Source: Blastomyces gilchristii SLH14081
Lineage: Eukaryota; Ascomycota; Eurotiomycetes; Onygenales; Ajellomycetaceae
Assembly: GCF_000003855.2 (NCBI RefSeq)
Contig: NW_003101666.1
Coordinates: forward strand, 1,033,129 to 1,097,128
DNA length: 64,000 nt
Reading direction: 5' to 3'
This document shows, piece by piece, positions 1 to 11,371 of this stretch. Positions within the stretch are counted from its first letter, which is position 1. Every line of letters starts with the position of its first letter. A program made the translations under genes and the position numbers. The notes under the pieces were generated by a model. It worked only from the letters and a program-made list of their open reading frames with translations. It had not been told where the DNA came from and searched no databases.

Positions 1-99
1 CCAATTACTGCACCCAAAAAGCCGGTCTCCCTTCGCCCAGCGCTGCCCACGACGTGGGAGGCTTCGCGTGAGAGAAGGTGGGCATAGGGTCACTTGGAG

Positions 100-2078
100 T
101 TAAGGGCCAAGACAGATCAGTCCAAAAAATATGCTTGACGTACATGTATGGCCGGAGGGCGAGGAAGTGGCGCTAGGGGATGTGGTCTCGGGCGAGGATG
201 TGATGGGATGGCTTGGGGATTCCGTTGTGGTTGAGTCATAACAGCCCCAGAACCAGCCCGGAGTCTCACAAGAACTTGTGGTTGTGGGTGTCGTGGTTGG
301 ATCAGGGGAGCTCGTAGTGCTCGTAGGGTCTTTACACCCAAACCAGCCAGGCGTTTCGCAGGATGAAGTAGTGGAAGCAGTAGTCGTTGGAGGGGAGGTT
401 GGAGTTATGGTAGGCGCAGGTGACGCAGTAGGTACTGTGCTCGTTGTCGTAGGGTCTTTGCAGCCAAACCACCCTGGAGTTTTGCAAGTAGACGTCGTGG
501 TGATCGCAGTGGATGTTGTAGCTGTTGTCGTTGCAGTCGTTGTTGGATCCAAGCATCCCCACCATCCAGGCGTCTTGCAAGTTGACGATCTCGTTCTAGT
601 TGCAGTGCTTATTCGAGTACTAGTCGACGTAGGCTCGGTTCCATTGCTTTCGAAAAACTTCCAGTTGTTACAGTCCACGCATTCTGTAAATGGGGCACAT
701 TCAGGGACGGTATCGTACTTCTCGATAACATCTGCAATCACGGAACGAATTCGGTGGGTTCCAATTCCAACTCTCCAGCCTAAATCTTCCACTGTGTCGT
801 AAGTGCACAATTGGCCGGTATGACAAAATGTCTGCATAGCATATCCACCAAGTGTACACACAGAAGTTGCGCCGTTACACGTTCCCATATAAACAGGGTC
901 CGCGGTATGGCCAAAGTGGTAGGCACCAGTGTAATTCCTCTTCTGGGGCGAAGAAGGATCAATTCCAGGAGGGGAAGGCAGTCCAAGGCGAGAAGCAGGT
1001 AGAGCCTCTGGCACGGCTTCAAACGTGACCACTGGTAGCCCATATGTCATCCCAAGCATGCTTGAAACGGAACCACCCAGAGAGTGGCCCGCAAGCCAGA
1101 TATTAGAATTGGGATAAATTTCGGTGACGTTGGCGTAAAGATCGAGGGCAGCTCGATAATAACGGTTTTCTGCTCTCAGTGCTTTCCTTACACAAGTTGC
1201 ATTACATGTATATGTTGACGTATAACAGTCGCAAACTTGTCGCCAGAAGTATTGTCCACCTTGGGCACAGCAACAGCTGAAAAATAAGTTGTCGTTAACC
1301 TTGTCATTGGTTGTAGTCTCTTCGCCATCGAAGAGAGCCGCGGATGTGCCCTTCAAAGCAACTATTATTGTAGAATTCGATTTATCCGCGTAGATATGGC
1401 CTCTCAGCCCATCACTTTCCCATCCGAAACTGTCTGAGTGGTTGTAACGCGAGTCAACATCAGCCCACTGTTCTGTTCCTGGCAACATGATATAGGCGTT
1501 GGCTGCCATTCGAGCTAACGAAAGAACTGTCTCTTTATCCGTAACATCAGGAGCATCCACCTCGTCCAAGGTCCAATAATCTGATGAGAGTGCTACTGGG
1601 GAGCTTGTCAGTCTCGCGGTTAAGAGGTGGTCTTCAATAACGGAAACCCGGCGGTCGGCAAGACGCTGGATATTAACAGCCCTTGAAGAAGCACGGAGAC
1701 GAGGAACGGGTTCCCGTCCTTCACCATCTTCTGAGGCAACCCATAGCTCAGCATCAGGCTTGATATCAAGCCGCTTATGTAGGAGGGGGTATCGGTAGGT
1801 TCCGTGATGGAAGATATGTCGCAATGACTAGGGTAAAGTAGGCAAGATTAGCGAGATTTCGACTTAGAAATATGACTACTGCTACAAGTACTCACAAATT
1901 CATGATCTGTGTCAACAGGTTGAGGCCCTGGGAGAGGAATTTGAGGCTGTATAAAGGGATTCTGAGCAGAGACAATGCTGGGTAAGGGCGATATTGCTAG
2001 TAATGACACTAGAACATCAAACCCCATGAGAGTGGACCCAGATGACCGTTTCTTTCTTTTCCATCTAGATGGTTGCAT
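100..2078 (-). CDS. ATG15: Autophagy-related lipase Atg15 (vacuolar phospholipase)
   Basis: Two exons, 2078-1896 and 1827-100, joined in phase 0 across a 68-bp intron (GTGAGT donor, TAG acceptor), give about 636 residues. The start at 2078 puts a short basic N-terminus before a hydrophobic signal-anchor (residues about 18-38), as usual in this family; the exon 2 junction reads S-L-R-H-I-F, matching the family's conserved (T/S)LRHIFH block. Class 3 lipase features are visible: the nucleophile elbow GHSLGG with Ser at about 310, a candidate Asp in GHTADP at about 371 and a His in GTHRIRS at about 419, plus a cysteine-rich segment. Family knowledge: Atg15 reaches the vacuole through the multivesicular-body route and breaks down autophagic-body and MVB membranes. 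The Ser/Thr-rich C-terminus carries four copies of a Cys-x-TPGW module. An upstream in-frame ATG at 2141 is less likely. The gene is divergent from the VPS9-domain gene. Confidence 0.95.
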
Positions 2079-2643
2079 ATTGTAAATAAATATCGAGGAT
2101 AAATAGGGGTCTGTTCGACCAAGTGTGTTGCTGTGGGCCATACAGAGCTGGCTGTTCACCCAAACGGAAGCGTTGGGGAGGTTGACGTTCGATGGGTGGC
2201 AGTGCGATGACGCTGTTGGCGCTGATAAGTCACGGGCGATATGCGGATGGCGACACAGACCAGCAGCGCTTATTAGTCATGTGACCTTCCCTGTGACCTG
2301 CCCCGTGACCTGCAACTGTCCTCAGACACCACCAACTTATCCAAACCCCTCAACACTTGTCACACTCGTTGCGCCCGAGTAGTACACGTTGTGATTACTT
2401 TTGGGTTACGTCAGGCATCAGCGGGCGATGCTGTGCGCTTATGATATCATCTAATGACAACCGCGCTCTCCTCACCTCTGCTGCCACCAACCAGCTAGCT
2501 CTACCTCCTCCCGTTGTAAGAGTTGGCACCTTGGGATCTACCCTGCTTCTTGATGCGCTCACTATGGCATTGTGATTCCCAAACTCATCGGAGAGAATTA
2601 TTCTGGAGTCCCCACCAGTTCATAATACATGTAACCGGGCGCA
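2079..2643. promoter_or_regulatory. Divergent ATG15 / VPS9-gene promoter region
   Basis: This 565-bp spacer separates the two divergent starts, so it must hold both promoters. It contains the E-box-like palindrome GTCATGTGAC at 2276-2285, about 200 bp upstream of the ATG15 start, followed by three spaced repeats of TGACCT/TGACCTG around 2281-2313. Which protein binds is not known from sequence alone. Confidence 0.5.
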
Positions 2644-4910
2644 ATGTCCGCTGAATCTACTCCACGCCCAACCGGGCCCCAGATCTCGAAGTCGTTCTCC
2701 CGCATGGAGGACGCATCACCCAATTCGTTTCCTCGGAACCGTGCAAAAACAGTTCACGGGATTGTAACGCAGGAGGTAGCCCCAGAGAATTCTCCTCTTA
2801 TGTATATGGACCCGGACTCTGTAGATGGGGAAGCGGACCTCTTTGCGAAAACAGAATCCCTGGGGTCAGACGAGGCTTTCCTACTGGAAAAGTCCGATCC
2901 CAATTATTTGCAATTGCAATACATGACAGACCACTTTGAGCTCCCTATAGAGCTAGTTAGTTTGACTGATAGGTTGGTGATCCATCTTCAAATCCCGAAG
3001 CTACTCATGCTAACAGTCGCTCATTCAGGTTTATTGCCTCTCTCAGCGCGAAAGTGTACTCTACCCCACCCTCTATAGATAGACTTTCAGACCTCTTTCA
3101 AGACTTTTATGTGCGTGCCGCTGCACATATATCGACCCACATTTCGACTCTAGCCTCCCGTCTGAACCGCCAGCCGTTACCTTCTCCTTCACAGACTCAG
3201 ATTTCCGGAAAGGCTCAACGAGATCCCTTGTCAAGTTCGCCCGGTCATAAAGACAGCCAAAAGGGCTCTGAAAAACTTACTACTGACCAGCAAATGCTGA
3301 CTGCGGAGGAGGTGGCGGAAAAGCGGAGAGCCCGCAAGATTTTGCAGTACAAGGGCCATGCCCTCGAGGAAGCGGTCGAGCGACGGGCGTGCGAGGCTGT
3401 ATACGAGAAGATCTGGCGGCACAAAAATTCTTTGGATGAAGTCAGAGATGAGAAGCTGCGTTCCAAAACAGCGACATTAGCACTTGTTGGTATTGGACTG
3501 AAGGACCTAGGAATCGAGACTTGGGATCTGAACGAAGAAGGCTCTGAGCCGTCAAAATTCCTAAGTTCTGCCCGAGAAAGCTTAATTAAGATGAACGACG
3601 AAAAATTCCCGTTAGGCAAACTCCATCATCTGACTGCTGCCCACAAGGCTATTGTTGATACACTGACAATAGTTCTTCCATCATCCTCCTCCGCTGATGA
3701 AATCCTACCGACCTTGATATACACCCTAATAACCACACCCGCAGAAGGCATCAACATCATTAGTAACCTGCTGTTCATTCAGCGCTTTAGAGCGTCTAGT
3801 AGACTCGATGGTGAAGCGGCATACTGCCTGACTAACCTAGAAGCAGCCATTAGTTTTCTAGAGAATGTGGACTTAAACAGCTTACAAACAGACCGGACAG
3901 AAAATAGCATGGCAAACTCTCCTAGGAGTGTTTCTAATCCTGCATCTTTGCGACCTGATGCGCCAACAACTAAAAGCTCTGCTACCGTTTTGGGTTCTTC
4001 GGCGTCCTCTGAAACGTTATCTGAAATTGGACAATCAGACCCAGGGTGGCGCTTGGCATCAAATGAAGGCATACCAAAGCCTCGTGCAGCTGATCCTTCG
4101 CCACAGCGACGTCTAACTGACCTCCTTCAACCTTCAGCTAAAGTGCTTGGTGCCGCCAATGATGCTGTTCGAAACACAGCTGATCAGGGGTTCAAAAATA
4201 TCAGCAGCACACTCGATCATAGCTTCAACTTCCTCTTTGGCCGCTTGAGGGAAGTTCAAATTAAACAAAGTGGGGAGCCAAATGGGATGTCTACGATTTT
4301 GCCAAAAACACTAGATGACGCTCGACGGTTGGTTACCACCTCGCCAATCATCGACGACGAGAACGATCGCAATATGAAGGCGGAAGATAGACTCATCGGG
4401 CTTATCGGGGGCCGAAAAACATCCAGACAAAACAGCGCTGGTAGTTCAGGGAACAGCGGCAGTGGATTAAAGGCCGTTGCAACCAGTGCAGAAACTTCTG
4501 CTCCGACTGCAGCTAGTTCCGGGTCTATTTTCTCCAACCCCGCACACCAAATAACACAGACTCCGCCATTTGGCTCAATGAAGAGTTTCGGCAATACCCT
4601 AAACCCCTTAAACCACATTCCAGGTATGATCCGCGGGTTCGGACGAAGCACACCAGACCCATCTCTGGACACCGTATTATCCACAGACAACTCGAAACCA
4701 TCGGACTCCATATCCAGCCGTTCCAGCACTCCCATACCACACAAGAACACCACGAGCACGAGCATCAACGCCACCGAATTTAAACCTCCAATCAAGCGGT
4801 TCTTGGAAATGCCAGATGCTGGAGATCTTAAGATGAGCGATATCCCTGAGCTGCTGGAGGATTATAAGCGGCTTGCGCTGTTTTTGAAGGAACACGGGAC
4901 TTCCCAATAA
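2644..4910 (+). CDS. VPS9-domain Rab5/Vps21-type guanine exchange factor (Muk1-like)
   Basis: Exons 2644-2972 and 3029-4910 join across a 56-bp intron (donor GTTGGT, branch GCTAAC, acceptor CAG), giving about 736 residues; the junction codon AG|G encodes Arg110. A VPS9-type helical domain lies at about residues 220-400, with the conserved alternation of short helices ending in the block running from LPTLIYTLI to SRLDGEAAYCLTNLEAA. No CUE domain is visible, which argues for the Muk1 branch rather than Vps9p. The last 330 residues are low-complexity and Ser/Thr-rich, with a short acidic helix at the C-terminus. Family knowledge: VPS9 proteins load GTP onto Rab5/Vps21 GTPases on endosomes and direct traffic to the vacuole. 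The neighbouring divergent ATG15 acts in the same vacuolar pathway. The exact subfamily is an inference. Confidence 0.85.
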
Positions 4911-6229
4911 CCTCCTTTTCCCTTTTTATTTTTATTTTTTTCTTTATTTTTTCCTGTCATCCAGTCCGGGACTCTTTGGTTATTCAAGCAGCTCTAGCCT
5001 ATTTTTATTATTATTTTGCAAAGTATTGCATTGATACCCATATCTCCGACCAACGACGATACACTTCTTTTGATCAGCCATTGCCCGTCCCATTTGGCCT
5101 GGTGCCCCTTGTTTTCCTTCACTTATATGTTTTATCACCGTTTAGGGGGGCTTTTCGTCAAAGTTTCTGGTTGCAATTTTAGGGGCTGTATATCTCGGTG
5201 TATTGTTTATATTTATATACATGCTTTTGCGTAGGTTTGGGATGCGGTACAGGCCTGAAGACATCCAAGAAAACAACGGCCAGTGAATCGGGCACAAAGA
5301 GTATAGATTATATATGGAAATCGGCACGTATTGAATTAAAATGTTCCCTTCTTTTCCTTTTCTCTCTCTTTTCATGTCTGTGTCTCTCCCCTTCGTTCAA
5401 CTTGACTAACAGCTCCATCTTTCTCTAATAAGCAGCAAATCCCTAACTACCCGCGGCCCCTTCTGCTCCCTCAAAATTATCCGTCCATCGTATTCTCCTT
5501 AATTTAACCCTTTCGCGAACCTCCTTAAATCGGGAAGCACAATTAAGTTAAAACAATCATTTTCCAGATCGCGTACGTTGCCCCACCAAAAACCCACCCA
5601 CCCCACCCACAAACCACAACCAGCCCCTGGCTTCCAAACTAGCCGGCTAGCATAATGGTAACACATCCGTTTCCAGCAAGCAACGTTGATCCTCCTACCT
5701 ATAACTATCATTTTATTCGCTTAATCATATATCCGTACAGTCACCTTGTTTTAGCTTATCCCGCCACTGAACAGGCAGGCACCGGCAAGGGGCGAGGGGA
5801 AGTTGGGAGTTATGTATGTCAATGCCATATTTAAAAATAACATCTTCTGAGTAAGGTAGTTAAAAATATTTATATTTTTCGTCTAGAGCGATATATCTAT
5901 TTCCGCGCTAGGTATGTATGTGGCTTCCATTATCAATCATTTTCGCCGCGGCCGTGTTGTCGTTATCTCATCCCTTCCTGTGTTAAAAGGGCCCTTCAAC
6001 GCCGTCAGTATAAGATATGAAAAATATGATGAAAAAATAAAAATGAAAAATGAAATGGACCTTTCCCATCCCGCACACCATTCTGATAACGCGCGTTGCT
6101 CGGCGTTTATCTGCCTGGGGGGGAAATATCAGGGTATCGTAACAAATAAAAAAGCCCACGGTAGGGTTGCCTGTAAAAATAGCCGTAAGCAGAGCAAACA
6201 GTGTGACGATAAATTTCTTTTGTTTATCA
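4911..6229. other. Intergenic, convergent 3' regions
   Basis: This spacer lies between the ends of the VPS9-domain gene and the Ecm11-like gene, which converge, so it should hold both 3' UTRs. It is T-rich and A/T-rich with no credible coding region. A short tRNA-like patch near 5641-5690 does not fold into a full cloverleaf. Confidence 0.6.
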
Positions 6230-7840
6230 TCACAAAGCCTGCCCCTTCAAAACATCCATCCCCCCGGTCCTCATCTCTTCTAACCGCTGGCCAATCCCTT
6301 TCCCTTCCGCCTCGACAAGTTCATACCGCCTCTCAATCTCCCTCTCAAACACAGCGGCCACTTTCCGGCGCTCGTGTCTCGCCGCTTTCGTCCGCTGAAG
6401 TAATAGGCTGAACTGGTCAATGATCCAGTCACCGCTCTCTTCCCACTCTGCGATATTCAGGGATGCGAAGAACATGTGGCGCTGCTCGTCTGTCAGCGCC
6501 TTTAGTCGGGTAAGTTTCTCCGAGAGAGGGAGGGGGGGGTCCTGTGGTTGGAAGATGGGCTGCGGCGGGGCTGGGTTGTAGTCGAATGATTCCGCTTGGA
6601 GATCAGCGAAGGTTTTTGTCTCCAGGATGTTTGGCGGATAGTCGGCTTGTAATTCGGTCCAGGATCGTTTTGTAGAGACGGGGGATAGGGTGGAGAAGCC
6701 GAGAGATGTGTATGTATGTTGGTTGTCTGTGCTGTTTTCGGATGAAGAGCTGTCCACCGCACTTAGGTCTGTGATGTCAAATAGACCACCATGGCTGTAT
6801 GGATCGTGGTTGTCATGTGTCACGTGTAGAGGGTTCGGTTTGTTGGGTCCTATGGTGTTTCTTGCGCTTGACTGAGCGACTGGTTGCGACTGCGGAGATA
6901 AAATGACAGTGCGGGAAGGTGAAATTTGGGGAATTGGCCGCGAACCGACTAATATCCCCCCTTCAAGGGGTGCTCCACCACGTGGGTTTGGGGTGCTAAA
7001 ACGAGATCTCGTCACGAACCGACTGTCGGTGGAATGCTTTTGCGTTGCTTTTGGTGTATACATATTCTCATCGGGATAGTTCTCGTAATCCGATTGCCTG
7101 GGGACACTTTGTTCTTCAATGTTTTCTTGCCGCTGTATGCCTTGCGCGGTAGGGGGGGCCTTGGTATCGTGCAGGGCTGCTTCAATCTTCTGCCAGCTCA
7201 ACGGTTCTCCATTGATATGGTGGTTGCTGCTCCAATCGAATATTTGGGCAGCATCTCCATCGAACTCATTCTCATCGACCGCATCAAAACGCACATGCTG
7301 CACATCATGCTCCTGTGGAACCTGGATAGCATCATGCTCATCTCCGCCAGGGTCAGAGCCAAGCTCCATTATCATTCTTTCCTCCAGGGCATTTCGACCG
7401 CGGGGATTACCCCAGCTATAATGCACGTTTGATGGCAAGTCATTCTCATCTTGAGCTGTTCGCTGAGCAGCCGGCGGGCCAACTTGGAAATCATGCTTGA
7501 CGCCGCCTTCTTCCTCTCGAATGAGGCTCGTGGCCGTAGTAGTAGAATCATCGACAGTTTCCACATCAGTGTCAAACATATCCCTGGGTGTTGCTTGGCT
7601 ATGCTGTACGTGATATCCTGCGGTCTGTCCAGACAATCTAGTTGCTGTCCCAAGTTGATGTTCCCGCGGAGTCCCAGCTGCAGATCTAGGCCTGTCACTC
7701 AATCTCGTCGTTGGTACTTTAAGTCTCGCCATATTAGCAACAAGTTCCCTTGAAGGATTAGTTGCAACATGGTTGCTGCTCTGCGGAGCTGGGGTATCAT
7801 TTTGCAAGGTTTTCCCCCGAACGTATTCCGCAACTGCCAT
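6230..7840 (-). CDS. Ecm11-domain protein (meiosis/sporulation type)
   Basis: Single-exon gene of 536 residues starting at the first in-frame ATG (7840). The first 420 residues are low-complexity, polar and probably disordered. The last 110 residues form the recognisable part: a helical block beginning TDEQRHMFFASLNIAEWEES, then GDW-IIDQF and a charged coiled-coil helix, ending near a Gly-Gly-Met-Asp-Val-Leu motif. This resembles the C-terminal domain of the Ecm11 family. In yeast, Ecm11 works with Gmc2 in the central element of the synaptonemal complex and is SUMO-modified; whether that holds here is inference, since filamentous homologues share only this domain. The promoter carries a 17-bp E-box composite at 8042-8058 that recurs upstream of the HRQ1 gene. 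Confidence 0.75.
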   Translation of the reverse strand: MAVAEYVRGKTLQNDTPAPQSSNHVATNPSRELVANMARLKVPTTRLSDRPRSAAGTPREHQLGTATRLSGQTAGYHVQHSQATPRDMFDTDVETVDDSTTTATSLIREEEGGVKHDFQVGPPAAQRTAQDENDLPSNVHYSWGNPRGRNALEERMIMELGSDPGGDEHDAIQVPQEHDVQHVRFDAVDENEFDGDAAQIFDWSSNHHINGEPLSWQKIEAALHDTKAPPTAQGIQRQENIEEQSVPRQSDYENYPDENMYTPKATQKHSTDSRFVTRSRFSTPNPRGGAPLEGGILVGSRPIPQISPSRTVILSPQSQPVAQSSARNTIGPNKPNPLHVTHDNHDPYSHGGLFDITDLSAVDSSSSENSTDNQHTYTSLGFSTLSPVSTKRSWTELQADYPPNILETKTFADLQAESFDYNPAPPQPIFQPQDPPLPLSEKLTRLKALTDEQRHMFFASLNIAEWEESGDWIIDQFSLLLQRTKAARHERRKVAAVFEREIERRYELVEAEGKGIGQRLEEMRTGGMDVLKGQAL

Positions 7841-8474
7841 TGCTCCGGTTTCGGGGAAAACAGGAGAAACAGTGAATTTGAACAGTTCCTGGGCAGGACG
7901 ACAGATACACCTTCGACGCGTATGTCGAGGTGGTTACGGTATGACAAGGCCCATTTCCGCACCCGTCCTCTTCAGCAGTGCTCCGCGGGTTTCAAGCGTT
8001 GAGGTTGAGGCAGTCCATTTTGGAAGTTGAGCACGTCCCCTACACGTGGTCACATGACCTTATCCACCTGACTCGGTCGTTAACACATTCACATCCACGC
8101 CCCTTATTGGGGATGTTTTTACTCCTTCTCGTTCGTTTTGCCTTCATCTTGTCAGTGTAATATATTGGTGACAGTATTGTCATTCCGTTGACTGGCATAT
8201 TTATGAAACATTAAGGGCAGGTATATTTGGTTGCCTTCTAACTAGGCTTACATACCAGGCTAGTCCAGAAATCTAATATAAGCATCTGTCATCGCATCAT
8301 GTACAACCAGAAAAGATACTATTAAAGCCATGTCAAGTCGCGCCCTGACACAAGTATACCGCAAAAAAAAACGTAATAATTAAAGGCGCAGTGTCTTTGA
8401 CTACACCTCCTATGCCCTAGATAGTATACACGGTCATCGTAAATCAGCTTGACGACCAATTAGATTTCGCAAGT
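7841..8474. other. Intergenic, Ecm11-like promoter and Rrn11-like 3' region
   Basis: This 634-bp spacer holds the promoter of the Ecm11-like gene and the 3' UTR of the Rrn11-like gene, both on the minus strand. Apart from the E-box composite I see no gene or repeat. Confidence 0.6.
8042..8058. promoter_or_regulatory. Composite E-box element upstream of the Ecm11-like gene
   Basis: The sequence ACACGTGGTCACATGAC joins a perfect CACGTG to GTCACATGAC. It lies 201 bp upstream of the start codon at 7840. A 15-of-17 identical element sits 240 bp upstream of the HRQ1-like gene, in the same orientation relative to its gene. The binding factor is unknown; CACGTG is the classic site of fungal bHLH proteins. 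Confidence 0.5.
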
Positions 8475-9884
8475 TTAGACAACAGAATCATCCTCATTCA
8501 CCTCATCCGAGGACAATGGAGTCTGTTTCCTGCGCGCTTTGGCCTTTGCCTTTTCAAAGAATACATTCGCCTTCTCCATCTCCGCCATCTTCCTCTCCAT
8601 CCCCAACCCTCGCTCCATACGCGCGAGCACTGAGTCCATCTGCCCTCCACCTTCATCGGAAAACATGGTCTGGTCACCATCATGTCTCATATCCATGTGC
8701 ATGTCTGTATCATCATCTTCCGGGGACACAGACGATATAAATAAATCTGCGATCCACAATGACAACATGCCCCGTAACTGCAGCAGCTCATGGCTATCCG
8801 AGAACGGCGGGGAAATTAATAGCTCGTCCATCTGCGCCGCTATCTGTTCCGCTTCCGCGAGTTCCTTGCGGCGAGTTTTGGCAATGATATCATTCTTCCG
8901 ATTATTACTACTGCGACGCCGGTGGGGCATATCACTGGAGATGGACATATTATCATCATGAGTCGGATCGTCAAAGTCGTACATTTCTGCCGTGTCCGAC
9001 ATGTCCATCATGGCAGCGTCTCGTGCTGACTGACTTTCTTCCTGCACGAGCGAAATCCAAAGCCCGAACATAGCGGGATAGAAATCGAGTGGGCCAAGCG
9101 CTCCCGGCGCAGTTTTGCGGTATGGAAACTGGAGTATCAGGCGCTCGTAGTAGCTCTTGGCGCGCTCAAATCCCCTGCGGGTAAACCAATGTCGTCGAGG
9201 TGGGGGATGAGGGATGCCGGCATCCCCAATCCCTGTTGATGTTGATGAATGCGCTGTCGCATTGTGATCACTCCATAAGAGTATTTCTGCACCAATCCCC
9301 CACCGGCCACCACTTCGGACATCTATCCCATGACCCCCAAATTCATCCCGTAGGATCAATCCCCAAGCCCTCCCAGCACGCGCGTAATCTCCCTCTAACA
9401 GGCATCGATGAAGTATAGTTGTAATGACACCCAGGTGCTGTAAGCGCAGACTGCTGCACTGGACTTCAGCTCTAGGAATGAAGATTGGCGGCGATAGCTG
9501 AGACAGCTCCTTCTCGATCTGCTTCCGGCTAATCTTGGTAGTCTTTCTCTTGCCCAAACCTGAATGCGGAAAACTGCCACCTGGAAGTTCTTTATGGAAT
9601 GGCTGGCCGGCAACTCGATATTGGTGTGCCTCATTTGGGGTCAAAATTATTGATTGCCTCGGACCAGAGCCTGCGGCATTCTCATCATCCGCACCGCTTT
9701 CAGTGCTACTGCTCGCACTGGTATCATCGTCACTGGTGTTCGCAATAGATACTTCATGCTCTTCTACATCCTGCCCTGGTTCTTGAACGTTTTGCTTGCG
9801 CTTGCGAGCTTCATACTGGGCTGTACGAAAACTCGATGGTTGCTGCCATGGGGCGAGCGGAAGTGAGAAGTAGGATGAAGACAT
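8475..9884 (-). CDS. Rrn11-like RNA polymerase I initiation factor
   Basis: Single-exon gene of 469 residues. I start it at the ATG at 9884 (M-S-S-S-Y-F-S-L-P-L-A-P-W-Q); the frame is open further upstream but has no earlier ATG. The middle of the protein has the signature block of the RNA polymerase I specific initiation factor family (PF04090): an LHRCLLEGDYARAGRAWGL helix pair, then IDVRSGGRWGIGAEILLW, then a second TPR-like unit FERAKSYYERLILQFPYRKT and LDFYPAMFGLWI. Acidic, Ser-rich and His/Arg-rich linkers separate these, and a charged helix ends the protein. In yeast, Rrn11 joins Rrn6 and Rrn7 in core factor, which recruits Pol I to rDNA promoters in the nucleolus. Assignment rests on recalled family motifs, so it is likely but not certain. 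Confidence 0.72.
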   Translation of the reverse strand: MSSSYFSLPLAPWQQPSSFRTAQYEARKRKQNVQEPGQDVEEHEVSIANTSDDDTSASSSTESGADDENAAGSGPRQSIILTPNEAHQYRVAGQPFHKELPGGSFPHSGLGKRKTTKISRKQIEKELSQLSPPIFIPRAEVQCSSLRLQHLGVITTILHRCLLEGDYARAGRAWGLILRDEFGGHGIDVRSGGRWGIGAEILLWSDHNATAHSSTSTGIGDAGIPHPPPRRHWFTRRGFERAKSYYERLILQFPYRKTAPGALGPLDFYPAMFGLWISLVQEESQSARDAAMMDMSDTAEMYDFDDPTHDDNMSISSDMPHRRRSSNNRKNDIIAKTRRKELAEAEQIAAQMDELLISPPFSDSHELLQLRGMLSLWIADLFISSVSPEDDDTDMHMDMRHDGDQTMFSDEGGGQMDSVLARMERGLGMERKMAEMEKANVFFEKAKAKARRKQTPLSSDEVNEDDSVV

Positions 9885-11371
9885 GAATTGCCTGATGCGG
9901 GAACCAATCAGGTTGAAATGACCTGTCTTATCAGGGTGATCATGGCACTGTGGCGCTTGTAACAGTTGCAAACAATTGCTCCCGTCGTTCAATCGGGGCG
10001 TTTCCTTGTTTCTTTTTCTTCTTACTATTTTCTCATATAAATGGTCAAGAGAATATCTAGCCTTCTTCCCTTCATTTTTTCAAGATGGCACTATCACCTC
10101 TGGGGTCGAGTACTGCGTGGTAGAAAATTGTGATTTGGTCGAGTTGTCGTAGATGGACATTTTTGGGTCGATAACAACAACAGAATACCACGGATAAATA
10201 TTAATCCGATATATCCAGGCTTTGTGTAAGCAAGCACAGGTGCCAAAAAAACCTTACATTCACGAAACATGATGAGCCCACATGATTGTGCATGTTCTAT
10301 GTACTATATCTCTATTATTAGAGAACGGGAGCGGTGGAGTAACTCCACTGTAGACACGTCCTTGTTCAGTTCTTGCCACGGAATACCTTAGCTGGGGTAC
10401 TATCTATCAATGCTAACATCAAACGGCTGGATATATATGGGCGTCATCATACTTCAAGAGGCAAACTAGCTTGGTGATCTGGAGGCCCAATACAAGTCAA
10501 TAGTTTCATGATGGGAGTTCTTATTCAATGAATGTACTCCTCTGCTCCCTCTTCCCCGTTCCCCCCTTTGCTTCAAAGCCCCGAATCCCATTCTTGACTA
10601 ATTATAAGGGTCTGGTGTTCTTCTTCTCCCTTCGCGGTTCCGTTGCTCGTTGGATATATCTCGCCATCCAACAGGGCCATCGGAACAATGTATCTCCGAC
10701 CGATCCCAGAGCCGTCTCATCATTGCGGTCCCGTCCCGTGACCTGGCCAAACACTCAGCTCTGGCTTGCTTCGACTTCATCATCATCATCATGGCCGACT
10801 AAGGTATTGCATTGTCGCAAGCTGAGACCCCGCGTTATTCCTGGAGCCAGATTCCTTGGATTTATCTTTCTTTAAATACTCTTACCCACTACCAAACTTC
10901 CTTCCCCATACAGTGGTTACCTTCTTTCTTTTGGTGGTGGTCCTTGCGCCTGCAAGCGCCCTGAAACAAGTCTGTCTTTCACCACTCCACGGCCCTTCCA
11001 GGACAGCGAGTGACTGTTAATCACGAGGGGAACATTTCGCCAACCGAGAACGCTGGATTCCTCCTGCTCAATACTTGTAAGTATCCTATTTGTCTTGCTG
11101 GATCACGTCCTTAACCATCTCGAAAGCCTATTTCTTCCACCCAACAGCCGCCCAGCTCCTGTTGAGACCTCCTGTTGCAAGCGGTCACTAATACACTCCT
11201 AGTGGCGTCAAAACGTCGGGATAACCTCTCTGACGAGTCATTTCCCCCCCGCCACCTACTCCCGCTCCCACCCAAATATGAGTGAGTGAGTAGACTCACG
11301 AGGCCTTTGCTCCTTCCGATACCTGCTTCCGTGGTAGCCCCCCTCGGCTCCCGGGTTTGTTTGCTTAGACT
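9885..11371. promoter_or_regulatory. Divergent spacer with long leader of the RING-H2 gene
   Basis: This 1.49-kb spacer separates the divergent Rrn11-like and RING-H2 genes. The half next to the RING-H2 gene is C/T-rich, as in many fungal transcribed leaders. A canonical GTAAGT donor at 11077-11082 may mark a 5' UTR intron. No separate gene is supported here. Confidence 0.45.

Noticed and set aside
5641..5700. tRNA-like patch (GGCTAGCATAATGGTAACA followed by a possible anticodon loop)
   Set aside because: The D-arm resembles fungal tRNAs, but I could not pair the acceptor ends or find a T arm, so at most it is a decayed tRNA fragment.
6690..7753. Plus-strand open frames across the Ecm11-like gene
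   Set aside because: Shadows of the minus-strand gene, overlapping it fully.
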